A stretch of 64,000 nt of DNA from Pseudisothecium myosuroides (GCA_951799445.1 OX637291.1:684501-748500); one strand, 5' to 3'. Shown: positions 49,590-62,153, counted from the first letter of the stretch. Notes: generated by a model not told the origin, from the sequence alone. Made by a program: numbers and translations.

Positions 49590-51075
49590 TACATAAGGAT
49601 GTTTGTTTGTTTTGTTTAATTTGTTTGTTATAGTGAGATCTCCTGAACAGTGTATCCCTTGGTTGCATTTTTGGTAGCATTCAAAAGTCCTTTATATGGA
49701 GGTTTACATGGACTTTGTTCTATGGTAGTTGACCTAAGCAAAACAATATTGAATTTTGAATTTTTTATGAATTGAATTTTTTTAAATAACTTTGTTTTTA
49801 TTTTGACTGTGGCAATCATGACACAGGACACATTAGTCTAGATAAACATTAAATGAAGTTGTTTTTTATGATTTGTTTGTTTATTTGTTAGTTTCATTTG
49901 TTACAGTAAAATCTCCTATTCCGTGCGTCTCCTAGTCGCACTTTGGTACAGGCAAAAGCCATTTGTAAGGAAGGGTGCATGGACTTTGTTTTGTAGCATA
50001 TCGATTCTCGGTGTGAAAGATTTTGAATTTCAAATTTTTTATGAATTAAAAATTTATTTTTATTATTATTAAATTATATTGTACCAATGGCAAAGGGCAC
50101 ATCGTTAGAAAGCCCTTAGCAAGGAGGGGGGCACAAACTTTGTTTCGTGACATTTGGAACTACGGCAAAAAAGGTATTGAATTTTAAAATTCTTATAAAT
50201 TAAAAAATTGCTTTCACTTTTATTGGAAGGAGATTATTCATGGCTTAGCCATTATTTATGTGGCAATTACAAATGACATCATAATGGTTGTAGCAACATC
50301 ACACTGCATACTTTGGATAGATTATTTATTTGTTTTGTTTGTTTGTTATGGTAAAATCTCATAGATTGTATATCTCCCAATCATGTTCTTAAAACTATCG
50401 GAAAGTTCTTTGCAAAAAAGGGAACTTGGACTTTGTTTTGTGGTATTTGGACCTACAATGTAAAAGATATAGAATTTTGAAGTTTTTATGAATTTGAAAA
50501 TTTGAAAATTACTTTTATTTTTATTTTGGTTGTGACAATGGCATAGGGCACACTAGTCTTCTTCTATACATTAAATTAGTTTGTTTTGTTTTGTTTTGTT
50601 TGTTTGATACAATGAGATCTCCAAAACAATATGTTCTCCAATCTTGTTCGTGGTATGGTAAAAAAAAACTTTGCAAATAGGGGTGCACAAGCTTTGTTTT
50701 GTGGCGTTCCAAATCATGGCAAAAAAGATATTGAAGTTTTGAAGTTTTTATGAATTAAAAAATTAAAAAATACTTTTATTTTTATTGTATTATATTGTGG
50801 AAACGACATAGGACATACTAGTCTATATCTTAAATGAAATTAGTTGTTTGTTTGTTTGTTTGTTTTGGTGAAATCTCTTGAATGATGTGTCCTTCAATTG
50901 CATTCTTGGTACCGTTGAAAAGCTCTGTGCAAGGAAGGATGCACATGCTTTATTTTTTCACATTTAGATACATGATGTAAAAATATTAAATTTTGAAATT
51001 TTTATGAATTAAAAAATTAGAAAATTATTTTTACTTTTGTTTTTGGCTATAGCAACAGTATAAGGCACACTACTT
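49590..51075. repeat. Satellite-like tandem array, units of about 260 bp
   Basis: About six diverged head-to-tail units. Each starts with a GTTTGTTTGTT run and a GTGAAATCTCYTGAA block (anchors at about 49635, 49907, 50353, 50608 and 50870), continues with TGCACATGGACTTTGTTTTG and TTGAATTTTGAA, and ends with GGCACACTAGTCT. A shortened unit explains the larger gap at about 50090-50350. Confidence 0.75.
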
Positions 51076-51289
51076 CAGATTAAATACAGAGTAGCAAAGT
51101 AGAATTTCTCACTAGTTTCTTTTCTAGATACAATCTAGAGTGCTTTTTTCAACCACACAGTCTTATTCCATGAGTACAATTCCACATGGAAAAAAATAGA
51201 AATAGAAAGGAAAAAATATAATAAAATAATAACCAAAATTTTAAATTAAACCAATAGCTTGTAACCAAAATAAAGACGAAGCCGCTTAT

Positions 51290-51550
51290 AGGAATTTAAA
51301 TAGAATACTAGTGTGCCCTGTGCCGTTAGTACAATATAAAAAAAATAAAAACATAAAAAGTAATATTCTGATTATTAAATTCATAAAAACTTCAAAATTC
51401 AATATCTTACACAATATAGGTCCAAATGATATGAAACAATGTCCATGCACCCCTCCACTGAAAGGGCTTTCCAACGGTACCAAAAATGTGATTGGGAATG
51501 CACAATCCCACAAATCTTACCGTAACAAACAAAATAAAACAACAACCTAA
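51290..51550. repeat. Inverted unit of the 260-bp array
   Basis: The same unit occurs in reverse orientation (ACTAGTGTGCCCTGTGCC at about 51306; complement of the GAAATCTC block at about 51510). It makes an inverted pair with the array. Confidence 0.7.
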
Positions 51551-51609
51551 CTTAAAAAATATGGATGAAATAAAATAAAAAAATGGAGATGATAAATTAA
51601 GATTATTTA

Positions 51610-51780
51610 TAAGTCAAAGCAAGAAGGCAAAGGCAAAGCATACAAGAATTTTTCATCCAAGATCTAAAGCAAAGCATACAACAAGAATTTTTCATACAAG
51701 ATCTAGAGCAAAGCTAGAAGGCAATGGCAAAACTTACAATAAGAATTTTCATCCAAGATCTAAAGCAAAGCCAAAACCAA
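51610..51780. repeat. Tandem repeat, about 55 bp x 3
   Basis: Units read ACAAGAATTTTTCATCCAAG followed by ATCTARAGCAAAGC and an AGAAGGCAAAGGCAAA block. AT-rich sequence with no gene follows to 52382. Confidence 0.75.
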
Positions 51781-53705
51781 ATCTATGTGAGATTTATTAA
51801 TAAATTTTAATAATGGAATTATAGTAATTCAAATATATAATAATAATAATAAATATATAATTTTATTTAAAAATAAAGTAGAAAAAATAAAATAATATCA
51901 TTTAAGGTCAAAGTAAGAAGGCAAAGCTAGCACTAATGCCAAAATTATAAGGCAATCAAAACAAAATGCTATATTTGACTTTCAAACTACAGAAATATAA
52001 ATTTTTTGTATTGCATAATGTATTTTGTCATTTTGAACCTTTAGCTATTTAAAAATAATACTAACCTATGAAATATTTTCTATTGCATACCAAATGAAGA
52101 CTTCAAAATTTATGATCCAAATCATAAATTGCAATTCTTAAAAAAAACATCACTATTTTCAATTAATTAGTGCACCATCTAGTGACAACACTAACTTGCA
52201 CTAATTCGGAAATTGTATGGATTTGCAATGCATACTAACGGTAATATGGAAGTTCATAATACTTAGATAAAATCATTATAATGTAATCATAATACAATAT
52301 TAATTATCATATCATCTAAAATTATACTACATACTATATAAGAATCTTCAATTTAATTTTGTATGCATTTTCATCCATTTCACACTAGAAGAAACCCGGG
52401 TTTCTTTTTGATGTCAGAGCAAAAACATGTGATGTCCAAGGCCGAGCATACTATGTCTGTAGAGACATCAAGATGTTTGAGATGCAAGGCATGATTTTAG
52501 GGAGATTTCTGTAGATGTTTTAGATGACGCCATCAACACTACAAAAAAATGAGGGAAAAAACGACTGCAAAAAACGACTCCAAAGCAGTCATTGTGGACA
52601 CTATGACTGCAAAACGACTCAAGGCCCTACAGTCGTTGTGGTCAAGTTGTTTATCTAAACGATTGCAGTGTATTATCACCATCCATTTCTACCTTGGATG
52701 TAGAAATGGATGAAGTGATAAAGAAAGTTGGGCTTAAGGAAATGTCTATAGAGCTGCCATGTGGAAAGCATCTGACATGGACATCTAAAACATTTGACGT
52801 GGACATTTAAAATATCTGACGTGGACATCCACGTGGCCAGTCATTTTTTAGTCATTCTGAAGTTATCACTGACCCATGATGAATCTGACATAGACAGCCA
52901 CGTAGGAAGTCGTTTCTGAGTCATTAAAAAGTCATTTTGCAATCGTTTCGGAGTGACGCTTGTTTAGGATTTAGGTGATGCTGTCGCTAACGTCTTCAAT
53001 CATTTTAAAGTTAACATGATGTTTGCAAAAAGGAATGTGGGGCCCATTATTTGGGGAGTAGTCATTCTATAGTCACATATCAATACATTCAAAGTTTCAC
53101 ATCAATACACCATATACAATACATCATATACCATGTACAATACACCATACATTGTATACCATACATTGTAATTGGCATGTGTCACATGGCTTTCAAAGCC
53201 ACTTAGTGTGTGAGTACTAAGAAATGAAATGACAAGCCTTTTATACAAGTGGGGTGGTAGGAGGCAAGACAAACCATGTGGGATATGTAAAACGCAGGAA
53301 TTGCGTTACAAGTAATATTTTAAATCTCATTTAAGCAATGTAAATTAATTTTTTTCAAAAACCTTTGAACTAAAAAAAGTTGGGAAATCAACCTCACTTT
53401 CATCTCCAAAAATCCATTTTATATTTTGAGCCTCAAATTAAAAGTTATGGACAAATTTGAGAAAGGGATTGGAAAGGATATTTTCTTTTGACATTTTCTA
53501 ACATCCTCTCTAAATTTTGTCTTGCCTTTTTGTATATGATCCATGATGAAAATGTGTTGTAGATGCAAAGAAAGTGTGATTAAAGGTACACAGATGTTTG
53601 AAAAGTGCACAATGCATTACAATGCACAAAGCAACGAAGTAGTAGTTGATTAGCCGCTTTGTAATTTGAGATGTTTTAGTCAATTTGAGATGTTTCTATT
53701 TTGCA

Positions 53706-53832
53706 GTCTCAAGAAGTCATTTTGCAATCGTAGGAAGTCATTCTGCAGTCGCAAGAAGTCATTCTGCAGTTGCAAGAAGTCATTCTGTAGTTGCAGAAAG
53801 TCATTTTGCAGTCTCAAGAAGTCATTCTACAA
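53706..53832. repeat. 21-bp tandem repeat, about 6 copies, in the inner CACTA element
   Basis: Units read AAGAAGTCATTCTGCAGTYGC with few changes. Each carries the AGTCATTC motif seen in the element's subterminal regions, so this may be an amplified transposase-binding site. Confidence 0.85.
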
Positions 53833-54059
53833 CGACACCAGAGAAGCAATGTTGTTGTCAATGTAAGAGAAGAACGGGACTTAACGATTGCTTTCAAGAT
53901 TATGAAAACACCTTCCAGCCTTTATGTTGGGACCTCAGGAATATCTATTTTGAATCATACGAAATGTCTAGAAATATTGCGAAGTTACCAATACAAATGG
54001 ACCAAAATCATAGTTGTTGTCCTAGTAGGAGTGTAAATGAATCTTAATGTGGACCCCGA

Positions 54060-54830
54060 CAAAGAAAAAAATAGACCCCAACAGAGAAAACAATAGACCC
54101 CAACAAAACAAAAAGGCCATTGGGGATGCATGATTTATAAGAGAAGAAAAGAATAATTTTTTCTTTTTAAAGAAGGTCAAAGAAATAAACTTAAGAATAT
54201 AAACAAAGAGTAGAGAAAAGAGAAAGTAAAAGAAAAGTTTAAAAAAAATGAAGAAGAGAAGAGAAAAGGAAAAAATTGAATAACAAAAAAACAATGTGGC
54301 AAATAGAAATTTATTTTTGAAAAAGGAAAGAAAATGGGGTGAAAAAAATGGAGAAAAAAATGGGGCACAAAATAGAAAAGGTATTGGAAAAAAAGAGGGG
54401 GGGAAAGGAAAGTAAAATAGGAAAAAGAAGTGGATCCAAAATTGGGGAAAAGATAGGAGGAAAAAATGGGGGAAAAAAATGGGAACGAAATAAATAATTT
54501 CCAAAAAAATTGACAACTGAAGAAAAGAACAACAATAGAAAAATAGAAGAAAAGAAGGAAATAGAAAACTAACTCTTTCTCTTTTTGGAAAAAGATTTAA
54601 AAATAATTTTTGTAATTGAATTATTTTTTGGAAAAGGGAGAACAAGAGATGACACAACTGCAACCCATTTTTCCAAAAAATGGGAAGGAAGACAATTGAA
54701 TTAAAGGGACAAAATTTTGGAAATTTTTTAAAAAGGGAATTTTGGAAATCAAAGTGAAATGAGTAAAGAACAGGAGAAGAATATAAAGAAGAAGGCAAAA
54801 CAGAAAGAGAGAACAATCTACAATTTTTTT
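54060..54830. repeat. GA-rich (polypurine) tract
   Basis: About 770 bases with strong purine excess on the + strand (GGAAAAAAGAGGGGGGGAAA type) lie inside the inner CACTA element. They give Phe/Leu/Ser-rich antisense frames. Confidence 0.8.
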
Positions 54831-57800
54831 AAAAATTGGAAATGAACTCGTCCGTGCAAAAGACAACGTGAAGTGTCTGGTAAAGAAGGTGGCTTTTTCT
54901 TTCCAGCTCTTTCTGTGAAAACTGCGAATGACTTCAAATGACTCCTGCGCAGTCATTTGAAAGTCATTATGGAGTCATTCCTAAGTAGCATGCAATCGTC
55001 CCTGCAGTCAACTCTTTACTTTATTGCGACTAGGTCCCATTTGGTAGATTTCAGGGAGTCCACGTCAAAAGTTCGACGACATAGTTGACGACAAGCTGCA
55101 GATGAAGAGTAGCGGTCGTCAATTCCTCATTCCACAGTCACGCCTGCGACTGCAACACAACTCGAAGGCTGTAAAGCTAACGCCACTAGTGCAATTAGGG
55201 AGCCGTAGTCGTTCTCTAGTCATTGTGGACATGAAGTCGTTCTTCCCCAGTCGCATATTGGCCCTTTTTCTTGTAGTGCAAATTACATTGAAAACAAGTG
55301 GGTGTTACCATAGATGCCAAGATTTTTGATGACATGGCTGAGAATACGGTCATGTCCCCAAGGGCGTCCGCAAAAACATTAATTGCCACATCAGCTTCGT
55401 TGACCAATTTTCACGTTGGTTAAGTTTGGAAAAATTACTTTAGTCTTGGATAAAAAAAGGTTAAAAAAAGGGGTACGGGCAACCATCGAGCAAACTTTTA
55501 AAAAAAATGATGTGGCATGCCACGTGAAAATTGACTAACGTGGTATTAAATATTGCTGACATGGCATGCCACGTTAGCAAAGGGGGTCTGTTTCTAAGCA
55601 TTTTCTACATTTATTTTGGAGATATCTACGTAGACATAGAGACGTTGTCACAGACATTGTATAAGACAATAAAATGTCTTCTATAACGTCACTATAGACG
55701 TCACCATGTGATATGAGACGTAGTCACAGGAGTCTCAACGTCTAAAGAGATGTCAATGGAGACGTTTGGACGTTTTGGAAGACACAAATTCATTGAAGAT
55801 CTCGCATTGTTGCATTCCGTTATGAATGATGTAGCACCTTTTGCATTCTATTTGATTATGTGGGAGTTTTGGTATTTGGAACGAGCAAAAGACGGTGTCT
55901 TCTTCCATGTCATGTTGCTTAGGACATGACTAAGAGCCATTCTTTCGACAACATCAATGTCCACTACTTCCTGATTCAATGTATTCCATACACGGCGACG
56001 AATAGCACAAACGTACATAGTCGGTACTCCTCTCTTTGAGTTTCTTAGCACAAGACATCATCTCGGCTGATTTTGGACAACAAATATGAATGTGGAATGG
56101 CACATGCATATGGCAAAGGACAAAAGGTTTAAACAAAGTAGATAGACCACTCTTATTGGATAAGGAATGAGATAAACGTACAGATTTTTGAATACTATTA
56201 TTCACATACAAGACAAGGCAATTTGTATGTCCATTCAAAAATCATGCCTGCATTTTGTATAAGTGATCTTTAGCCCGGCATCAACGTACCAAACACGTCT
56301 TAGGCAACAATGGTGAGCACAATTGCTTCCATGATACCCTCCCTTTTTGATGACTGTTGAAAGTACATTGGTACATCTTGGCAAACATACATGTAGACCA
56401 CACATTCTATCTTATTGACATCCGCCTAGACAGCCCCAATGAAACATATAGGACTGGCAGGCGCTAACCTTTGTCCTCCGACACAACATTGTCGCCTTGT
56501 ATGTCTATGAAGTTGTCTACATTGCTTCAAGGATGTCAAACATGATCTGTTTCTTGCGCTAGTAAGTGGTTGCAAGCCAACAAATTCTTTGTCGTTTACT
56601 CGTTTGCAGTTGAAACCACATCTGACATGGCTTCAATTTCTCTGGGGTGAAATAGTGCAATGAACTGTATTTGCATTGCTGGTGAGAAAATTCTGGATAC
56701 AACAATATCTTGGTCAATTGAGAAAAAGATGCATACATTGAATGACATAAGCAACTCTATACATGGCAATGATGTCAAGCGCATGTCACACTCAACATCA
56801 GGCACCACTACCTTTGTCCCTCAATGAATGTCTAGAAGACACTAGTATTCTTCCAAAAGATATGGAAGTGGACAACCCACTCTGTCCTCATGATGTCCTG
56901 CTTGACCTCCTGCTGGACGTCTACGTGCTCCCCGATAGAAAAGTAATTCTTGCCTTTTACATATCACATATGGTTTGTCTTCCCTCCTACCACCCCACTT
57001 GCATAAAGAGCCCGTCTTCTCCCCTCTATATACTCACATCAAGTGGCTTTTAAAGCCATGTGATATAATTGTCAAGTATGGTGTATTTTGTACAATGTAT
57101 TATGTATGGTGTATAGTGTACTATATATTATGTATGACATGTTGTATTGGACATTATGAAATGCATATGAATGTCATGTAAGAGATATGAGACTGTCTAT
57201 ATTAACATCATGTCGAATAGTGCATTTAATCACATGAATGTCTAACATGACATCATTTTGTTCTCCTAAATCACACTAAACATTGCCAAGGGTATTTATG
57301 ATGAAAAGTAGACGTCTACATTGATGTTATAAGATATCTGGACGTCTTAGGTGACGTCCTAAAATACATTTATAAAAACGTCTAGACGTTTGAGTTGACA
57401 TGTGAGAAAACGTGTAGATGTCTAACTTGATATCTTGAAAGACAATATTAAAATTCTTAGACAACAAAAAACTATGTTGATGTAGCATGCCACGTCATCC
57501 TTGCTAGATGCCACATCACCCTTCCCGCCACCACATCACGTGCCACCTCAGATGCCGCGTCATGGATGGGAATGGATGAAAAAAATCCTATGTGGCTACC
57601 CATGTCCGCGTACCGCTTAGGTGGCAGCCACATGGCGGCCTTTGAGGACTCCATTGACCAATGTTTTTTTGGATGTCTAGTCGAAAACACTTGGATGTCA
57701 GGCAAGATTTTTGATGTTTTTGGCATGTCTCAAGCAACGCAAATTTTTGGACGTATGCGCAGATGTTTTTAGACATCACACAAGACATCATCTCGCAAAA

Positions 57801-58036
57801 TTTAGGGATAAAAAAAAACGGGTTTTTTCTAGTGTCATCAACATTCATCCAATTTCATCTAAAATTCATTTGATTGTTCTTACTACTTAGATCACTTTCA
57901 TCCCAAATTCATTCAACTAGGACTATACAAACTCTCATAACCATCACTAATTTTAATAACGTCTCTAGTTTTCTAAATAATAAGTTTTCTAGTTCTTTGA
58001 CTCTAATGACCATATAAAATAGAAGCTAATTAGTAA

Positions 58037-58529
58037 CCCCTAAAGGTTCTAAGTCATGGAATGGATTTAAAAAATTTGATTACATTTCTGGGTTGTTGTA
58101 GTGAATATTTTGACTTTTGAAATAATAATTTTTTAAATATAATAAAATATGTATAATTTGTAAAGCATTAAAAATAACATGTCTCTAAAATTTCAGGCCT
58201 AGACAGATGTATCTTTAGATGTTATTCACAAAAAGAGAGCGATGGAAAATGCCCCAAATGGATATTTTGATGTTTGATTTTTAGAAAATAGTAAGGAAAT
58301 TCAGAAAATTAAAATTAAATAATTTTGATTTCTTCTAACTTAAAAGTGTTCCTTCTCAAACATTTCCATCTTTGGGGAAAAAAATGAAGTTGAAAGTTTT
58401 TGAAATTTCTTTCACACATTCTCATATTAGTCTAGATGTCTAGCACAAGCTTCTAGGTTGGACATGGAAAAAATTGAAAATGGCAGTTTTAAGTAATATT
58501 TACCAAAAATACCCTTGGAACTTTAGGGA
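58037..58529. mobile_element. Family A element, 493 bp
   Basis: GTAA (58033-58036, one change from TTAA) precedes CCCCTAAAGGTTCTAAGTC. The right end CCCTTGGAACTTTAGGGA is followed by TTAA (58530-58533). Confidence 0.7.
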
Positions 58530-58657
58530 TTAACAAAAAAAATGGGATAATTGGCATCCATGTCAACAACCGTATACATATCCATATCGGTATTGTACAG
58601 TGGGGTCCCCCAATCAAAATGGCGTTTTTGAAATCGCAAGGAAGGAAATTTTGCATT

Positions 58658-59181
58658 TGCCAACTTTGACAACCTTCCAAGGGCTCAAAAATTGATCTTT
58701 GACTATGAAATTTTTACTATAGCATCATCTTTAAGTTAACTATATGCGTACCAAATTTCAAGACCAGATGATTTACACAAAAATATATTTGAAATCTCCC
58801 AACATGTGTAGCCGTGAAATTGTTTTCACTACTGCCAACTTTGACACCCTCCCAAGGACTGAAATTTTTTTTTCTTTCTATGAAATTTTTGGCATAGGAC
58901 CATCTATATATTGATTACATGTGTGAAAAATTTCAAGACCAATAGACCCCCACAAAAATAGATATTCAAAATCTACCAACATGTGTAGTTGTGAGAAACA
59001 ATTTCACTACTACCAACTTTGACACTATCCCAAGGGTTGAAAAGTTGTTTATATACCATGAAATTTTTATGATGAAATAATCTCTATGTCAATAACATGT
59101 GTGCCAAATTTCAAATTCAAAAGAATCACGCAAAAAAATATATGCTAATTTTACCAACATGTGTAGTTGTGAGAACATTGA
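58658..59181. repeat. Tandem repeat, about 177 bp x 3
   Basis: Three units share CCAACTTTGACA (58660, 58835, 59013), ATGAAATTTTT, CCAAATTTCAAGACC and CCAACATGTGTAGTTGTGAG. No gene is seen. Confidence 0.8.
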
Positions 59182-59458
59182 TTAAATTTCTTCTTAAAAA
59201 TCCTGAACTGTCAATCTCAAAGTGGAAAAATTTGTCCCCCTCTTCAATCTTGATATGGATATAATTACAGAGAAGATTATGGAATACAAACAAAAATATA
59301 TGGAATTTATACGGAAATATGGATTAAAAATATATATGGCAATTGCATATATATCTCATATTGAATGAAGTCCCAGTTGCTTCTTCATAAATACAAATGT
59401 AGGGTAGGTGCGGTATTGGGGTAATTTTAGAAGCACAATTCTTGAATTGTTCAATTTA

Positions 59459-60375
59459 CCCCTATATGCCTGAAGCACTTACCCAACTCTATTGTGGACA
59501 ATACTTCAAAGTTAAATAAAACGTTACCAAGTTGCTATTTTAGTAGTTTATATTTTTGAAAATTTAGTTTTAGCATCAAAAATCCGATTTTGAAAAATGA
59601 ATGATTATCGGATTTTTCTATTCAAGATTTTGTGCAAGGATGTCCATTGCTATCTTGACTTTCGGTAGTGTCAAGGGCTCTTGCAAATGAGCCTCAAATA
59701 CACTAGGTCTTGGAGAAAAAATCACATTAGAAATTCATTAAAAAAAATTGTAGAGTAGATTTTGAGAAGCCGTTAATTGATTGGGATTCTGCATGTTTTG
59801 CCCTTTCGCCTCATATTTTTTTGGTGACCAACTTTTGAGACAATTTTGACATGTGAAAAGAGGGTTGCAAGACTTCAAATCACTTTTACAATAAGTTTTA
59901 ACACCCTCATGATCAAACATTATAATCTTTCAATCCATAAGAGCATTCGCACCAGTACAAGCTCTGGGTCCCTTGCTCTTCAAACTAGATGAAAAGCGCT
60001 AAGGGCCCTTCCTGAGATTCTCTTGAACATTCAATCCTCGTGTGTCAAGGAATCATGGCCCTTGAAATCACTATTCATCCTAAGTTTAGTTGCTTTATCC
60101 TTTATTCTACTCGATGAGTGCTCTTTCGACTTGAGGGACAAGGAACTTCAGGGCCCTTCAAAATTAGATGGAAAATTTGAGCGTGTCAAGTTGGGGCGTG
60201 TACTGGTGGCCATGCTCTAAGTGATATTGTTGTTTTTTCTTTTCCTATGTGATCTCTAACACTTGTGGTTTGAATCTGTACAGTTACAATTCAAAAGAAA
60301 TTAATAAAACTCATCAAAATGTTGACTTCTTGTTCCATTTAGAACAAATTAAAAAAAAACTTGGGCATTCAGGGG
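59459..60375. mobile_element. Family A element, about 917 bp, with a nested MITE
   Basis: TTTA (59455-59458, one change from TTAA) precedes CCCCTATATGCC. The right end CTTGGGCATTCAGGGG is followed by TTAA (60376-60379). The Harbinger-like MITE 59941-60217 is inserted within it. Confidence 0.6.
59941..60217. mobile_element. Harbinger-like MITE, 277 bp, TAA duplication
   Basis: Ends GAGCATTCGCACCAGTAC and GTACTGGTGGCCATGCTC are inverted repeats. TAA is duplicated at 59938-59940 and 60218-60220. A TWA target is typical of PIF/Harbinger elements. Confidence 0.8.
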
Positions 60376-60396
60376 TTAATTCGGGGACTGACGGAC

Positions 60397-60659
60397 GGTG
60401 GAGCCTAAAGTAGTGTGACAAGCCTCCTGCGAAGGCTATTTTGCCCCCCTGTTTTACCCCTTGGGAAAACGCTGGAACTTTTTATTTTTCACACATGAAT
60501 TTTTTTGCAAATTCTGAATTCATATTTGCAATCAGAGGCCCCAAATTAGCTAGGAGTGGTCTAGAACATACCCTAGAGACGACACAAAATAGGGGGTCTT
60601 TTTTTTTACCCCTGGCTTTACCTCCGCAAGAGGCTCGTCGCACTACTTTAGGCTCAACC
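60397..60659. mobile_element. Mutator-like MITE, 263 bp, 9-bp duplication
   Basis: Left end GGTGGAGCCTAAAGTAGTG and right end CACTACTTTAGGCTCAACC are inverted repeats extending about 38 bp. CTGACGGAC is duplicated on both sides (60388-60396, 60660-60668). A 9-bp target duplication is characteristic of Mutator-like elements. The element sits 17 bp after the end of a family A copy. Confidence 0.85.
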
Positions 60660-60668
60660 CTGACGGAC

Positions 60669-61467
60669 GGCCGGAGTTTCAGTTTGCGAGTGACGGACGG
60701 CCGGTACAGACAGACAAACTGAATTAATTACTGTAAGTGAAGTTCTTAATCCGGGTTTAAGGGGCAAGGACGACGAGTGAGGGTCCTTCGGCCACTGACT
60801 CGCCTTGACCAGCGTGCGGATAAGGGAGGGATATGGGTAGCCATGTAGGCAAGCCCAAACAAACATAAGCAAGTGAGCCAACGGATGAGATTCGTTCAGA
60901 TTCCCGGGGCCCACCTCACTCAATCATGAGCAACTGGCTGAAAGGGGGCCCTCACTCCAGCCAGACGGTTGGGGAAGGGAAGGTAATAAGTAAGCTTAAG
61001 TTACTTCTTGTCCAAGTAAGTTACAGAGTGGGGCCAGCTTACATGTGAGCCCGGTGGGCAAAAAAAAGCAACTGAAAGACAAGAAGAGTGCCACCGCTGA
61101 TCGATAAGCGTGGAAGTAGGAGAGTGAGTTCCACCGATATCAATGTATTCCACACTGTAGAAGGAGCATAAAAGTGCTTTCTATATTTCGGCATTGTTGA
61201 CTGCTTCAACCCACCAATACATGTGAGCTAGCCTTAATAGCCCCCAAACCAGGCTCAAGTCCCATATTCCCGAATCTCAAAGAACTTCTCTAATGTGTAT
61301 GTCTGGGATTGGGGCCTAGTGCGGGACCGGGCAATCAATACTCCATCACTTTAGAGAGGTCATTGTCTTATTAGAGAAGTTCTACTGGATTAACTTCAAC
61401 CTCCAAATCCCCTACTCCTCCCTTCCTGCCTATGATCTGTGTTGTCTGTACCCATACTCAGCAAGGT
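60669..61467. other. Intergenic, no gene recognised
   Basis: A further GACGGACGGCCGG copy occurs at about 60692. The rest is moderately GC-balanced spacer. Frames such as 60654-60923 (-) lack motifs. Confidence 0.5.
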
Positions 61468-61885
61468 ACAATAGTCTGCTCTAAAAGTGACACTTTGGAG
61501 GTGGGTTGGTCTGCCATTTTCATGGGCTTTCGTGGTTGGCAAGATTTCTAGCTCATTTTTTTAGACAAAGAGAAATAGTAGTGTCGTATGAAACACAAGT
61601 GGCTTCATACTTTTTAAAACATTCTTGAATTACTTAAGAATTTTCAAGATTTCTGCCGTAGGCCCTTATTTGTGACCGTAGGTCTCCTAAAATCTGTTCC
61701 CTTGCAACTTAGAAAGAAATATGGGAAATCAAGGAGAATGATTGGCTCTTGCAATAAAAAAAACACTTTATCCTGGATCCACTCAATGGCTAAAGAGGTT
61801 GATTTAAGGACCACCTCATACCCATTCAAGAGTTACTTATAAAGTCGATTCAAAGAAGATAATAGCTTTTAGAGCAGACTACCTT
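61468..61885. mobile_element. MITE family B, best-preserved copy, about 415 bp
   Basis: The left end AATAGTCTGCTCTAAAAG and right end CTTTTAGAGCAGACTACC are inverted repeats. Interior blocks match 43403-43800 and, inverted, 13812-14213. A clean target duplication is not evident. Confidence 0.75.
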
Positions 61886-62153
61886 AAACTCAAATCAATC
61901 TCAAGATAAGTTACCTGATGATTCAAGCGTCAAGTCTGACAGTCTAACCTTCTGCAATTTAGCATTAGAATTTTAAAAACCCCATTCAGCAGAATCAATT
62001 TGAAGATGACAAATGAAGAACTTAACCTTTAAGGTAGGTACACCCAAATATGCCATTGATTTTAAACCGCCATCTTTACCTTGTGTACATCTTCAAAATC
62101 AATTTTGTACTTATGTGGAAGAAACCATTTTAGAACCAAACTTTGTTCCTTAA

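Larger units (their letters stand above)
52537..55278. mobile_element. CACTA transposon (inner, nested), 2742 bp
   Basis: Left end CACTACAAAAAAATGAGGGA and right end CCCTTTTTCTTGTAGTG are flanked by the 3-bp duplication CAA (52534-52536, 55279-55281). Subterminal motifs differ from the outer element (AACGACTGCA, AGTCATTC, AGTCGTT), so it is a different family. The right side contains a 21-bp tandem array and a 700-base GA-rich tract. No transposase frame is seen; the 264-residue antisense frame at 54022-54816 is a Phe-rich shadow of the GA tract. Confidence 0.93.
52383..57834. mobile_element. CACTA transposon (outer), about 2.7 kb plus nested insert
   Basis: Left end CACTAGAAGAAACCCGGGTT and right end AACGGGTTTTTTCTAGTG form the terminal inverted repeat. 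The 3-bp duplication TCA flanks both sides (52380-52382, 57835-57837). Subterminal regions are rich in AGACGTC, GATGTC and GACGTT motifs (about 52420-52530, 55620-55780, 57300-57480 and 57680-57800), as expected for transposase-binding repeats. The interior at 55850-57000 has short frames on both strands, for example FHPREIEAMSDVVSTANE on the - strand near 56600-56660, that may derive from a captured gene fragment. No transposase is seen. Another CACTA element is inserted at 52537-55278. Confidence 0.9.

Noticed and set aside
49590..51780. Regular repeats considered as a CRISPR array
   Set aside because: Units are about 260 bp or 55 bp, diverged, AT-rich and in a eukaryotic context; no repeat-spacer pattern.
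54022..54816. 264-residue - strand ORF, the second longest ORF in the window
   Set aside because: Phe-rich translation of a GA-rich tract inside a CACTA transposon; no protein features.
56596..56808. - strand ORF with FHPREIEAMSDVVSTANE inside the outer CACTA element
   Set aside because: Looks like a short captured gene fragment, but no family could be recognised and neighbouring frames are broken.
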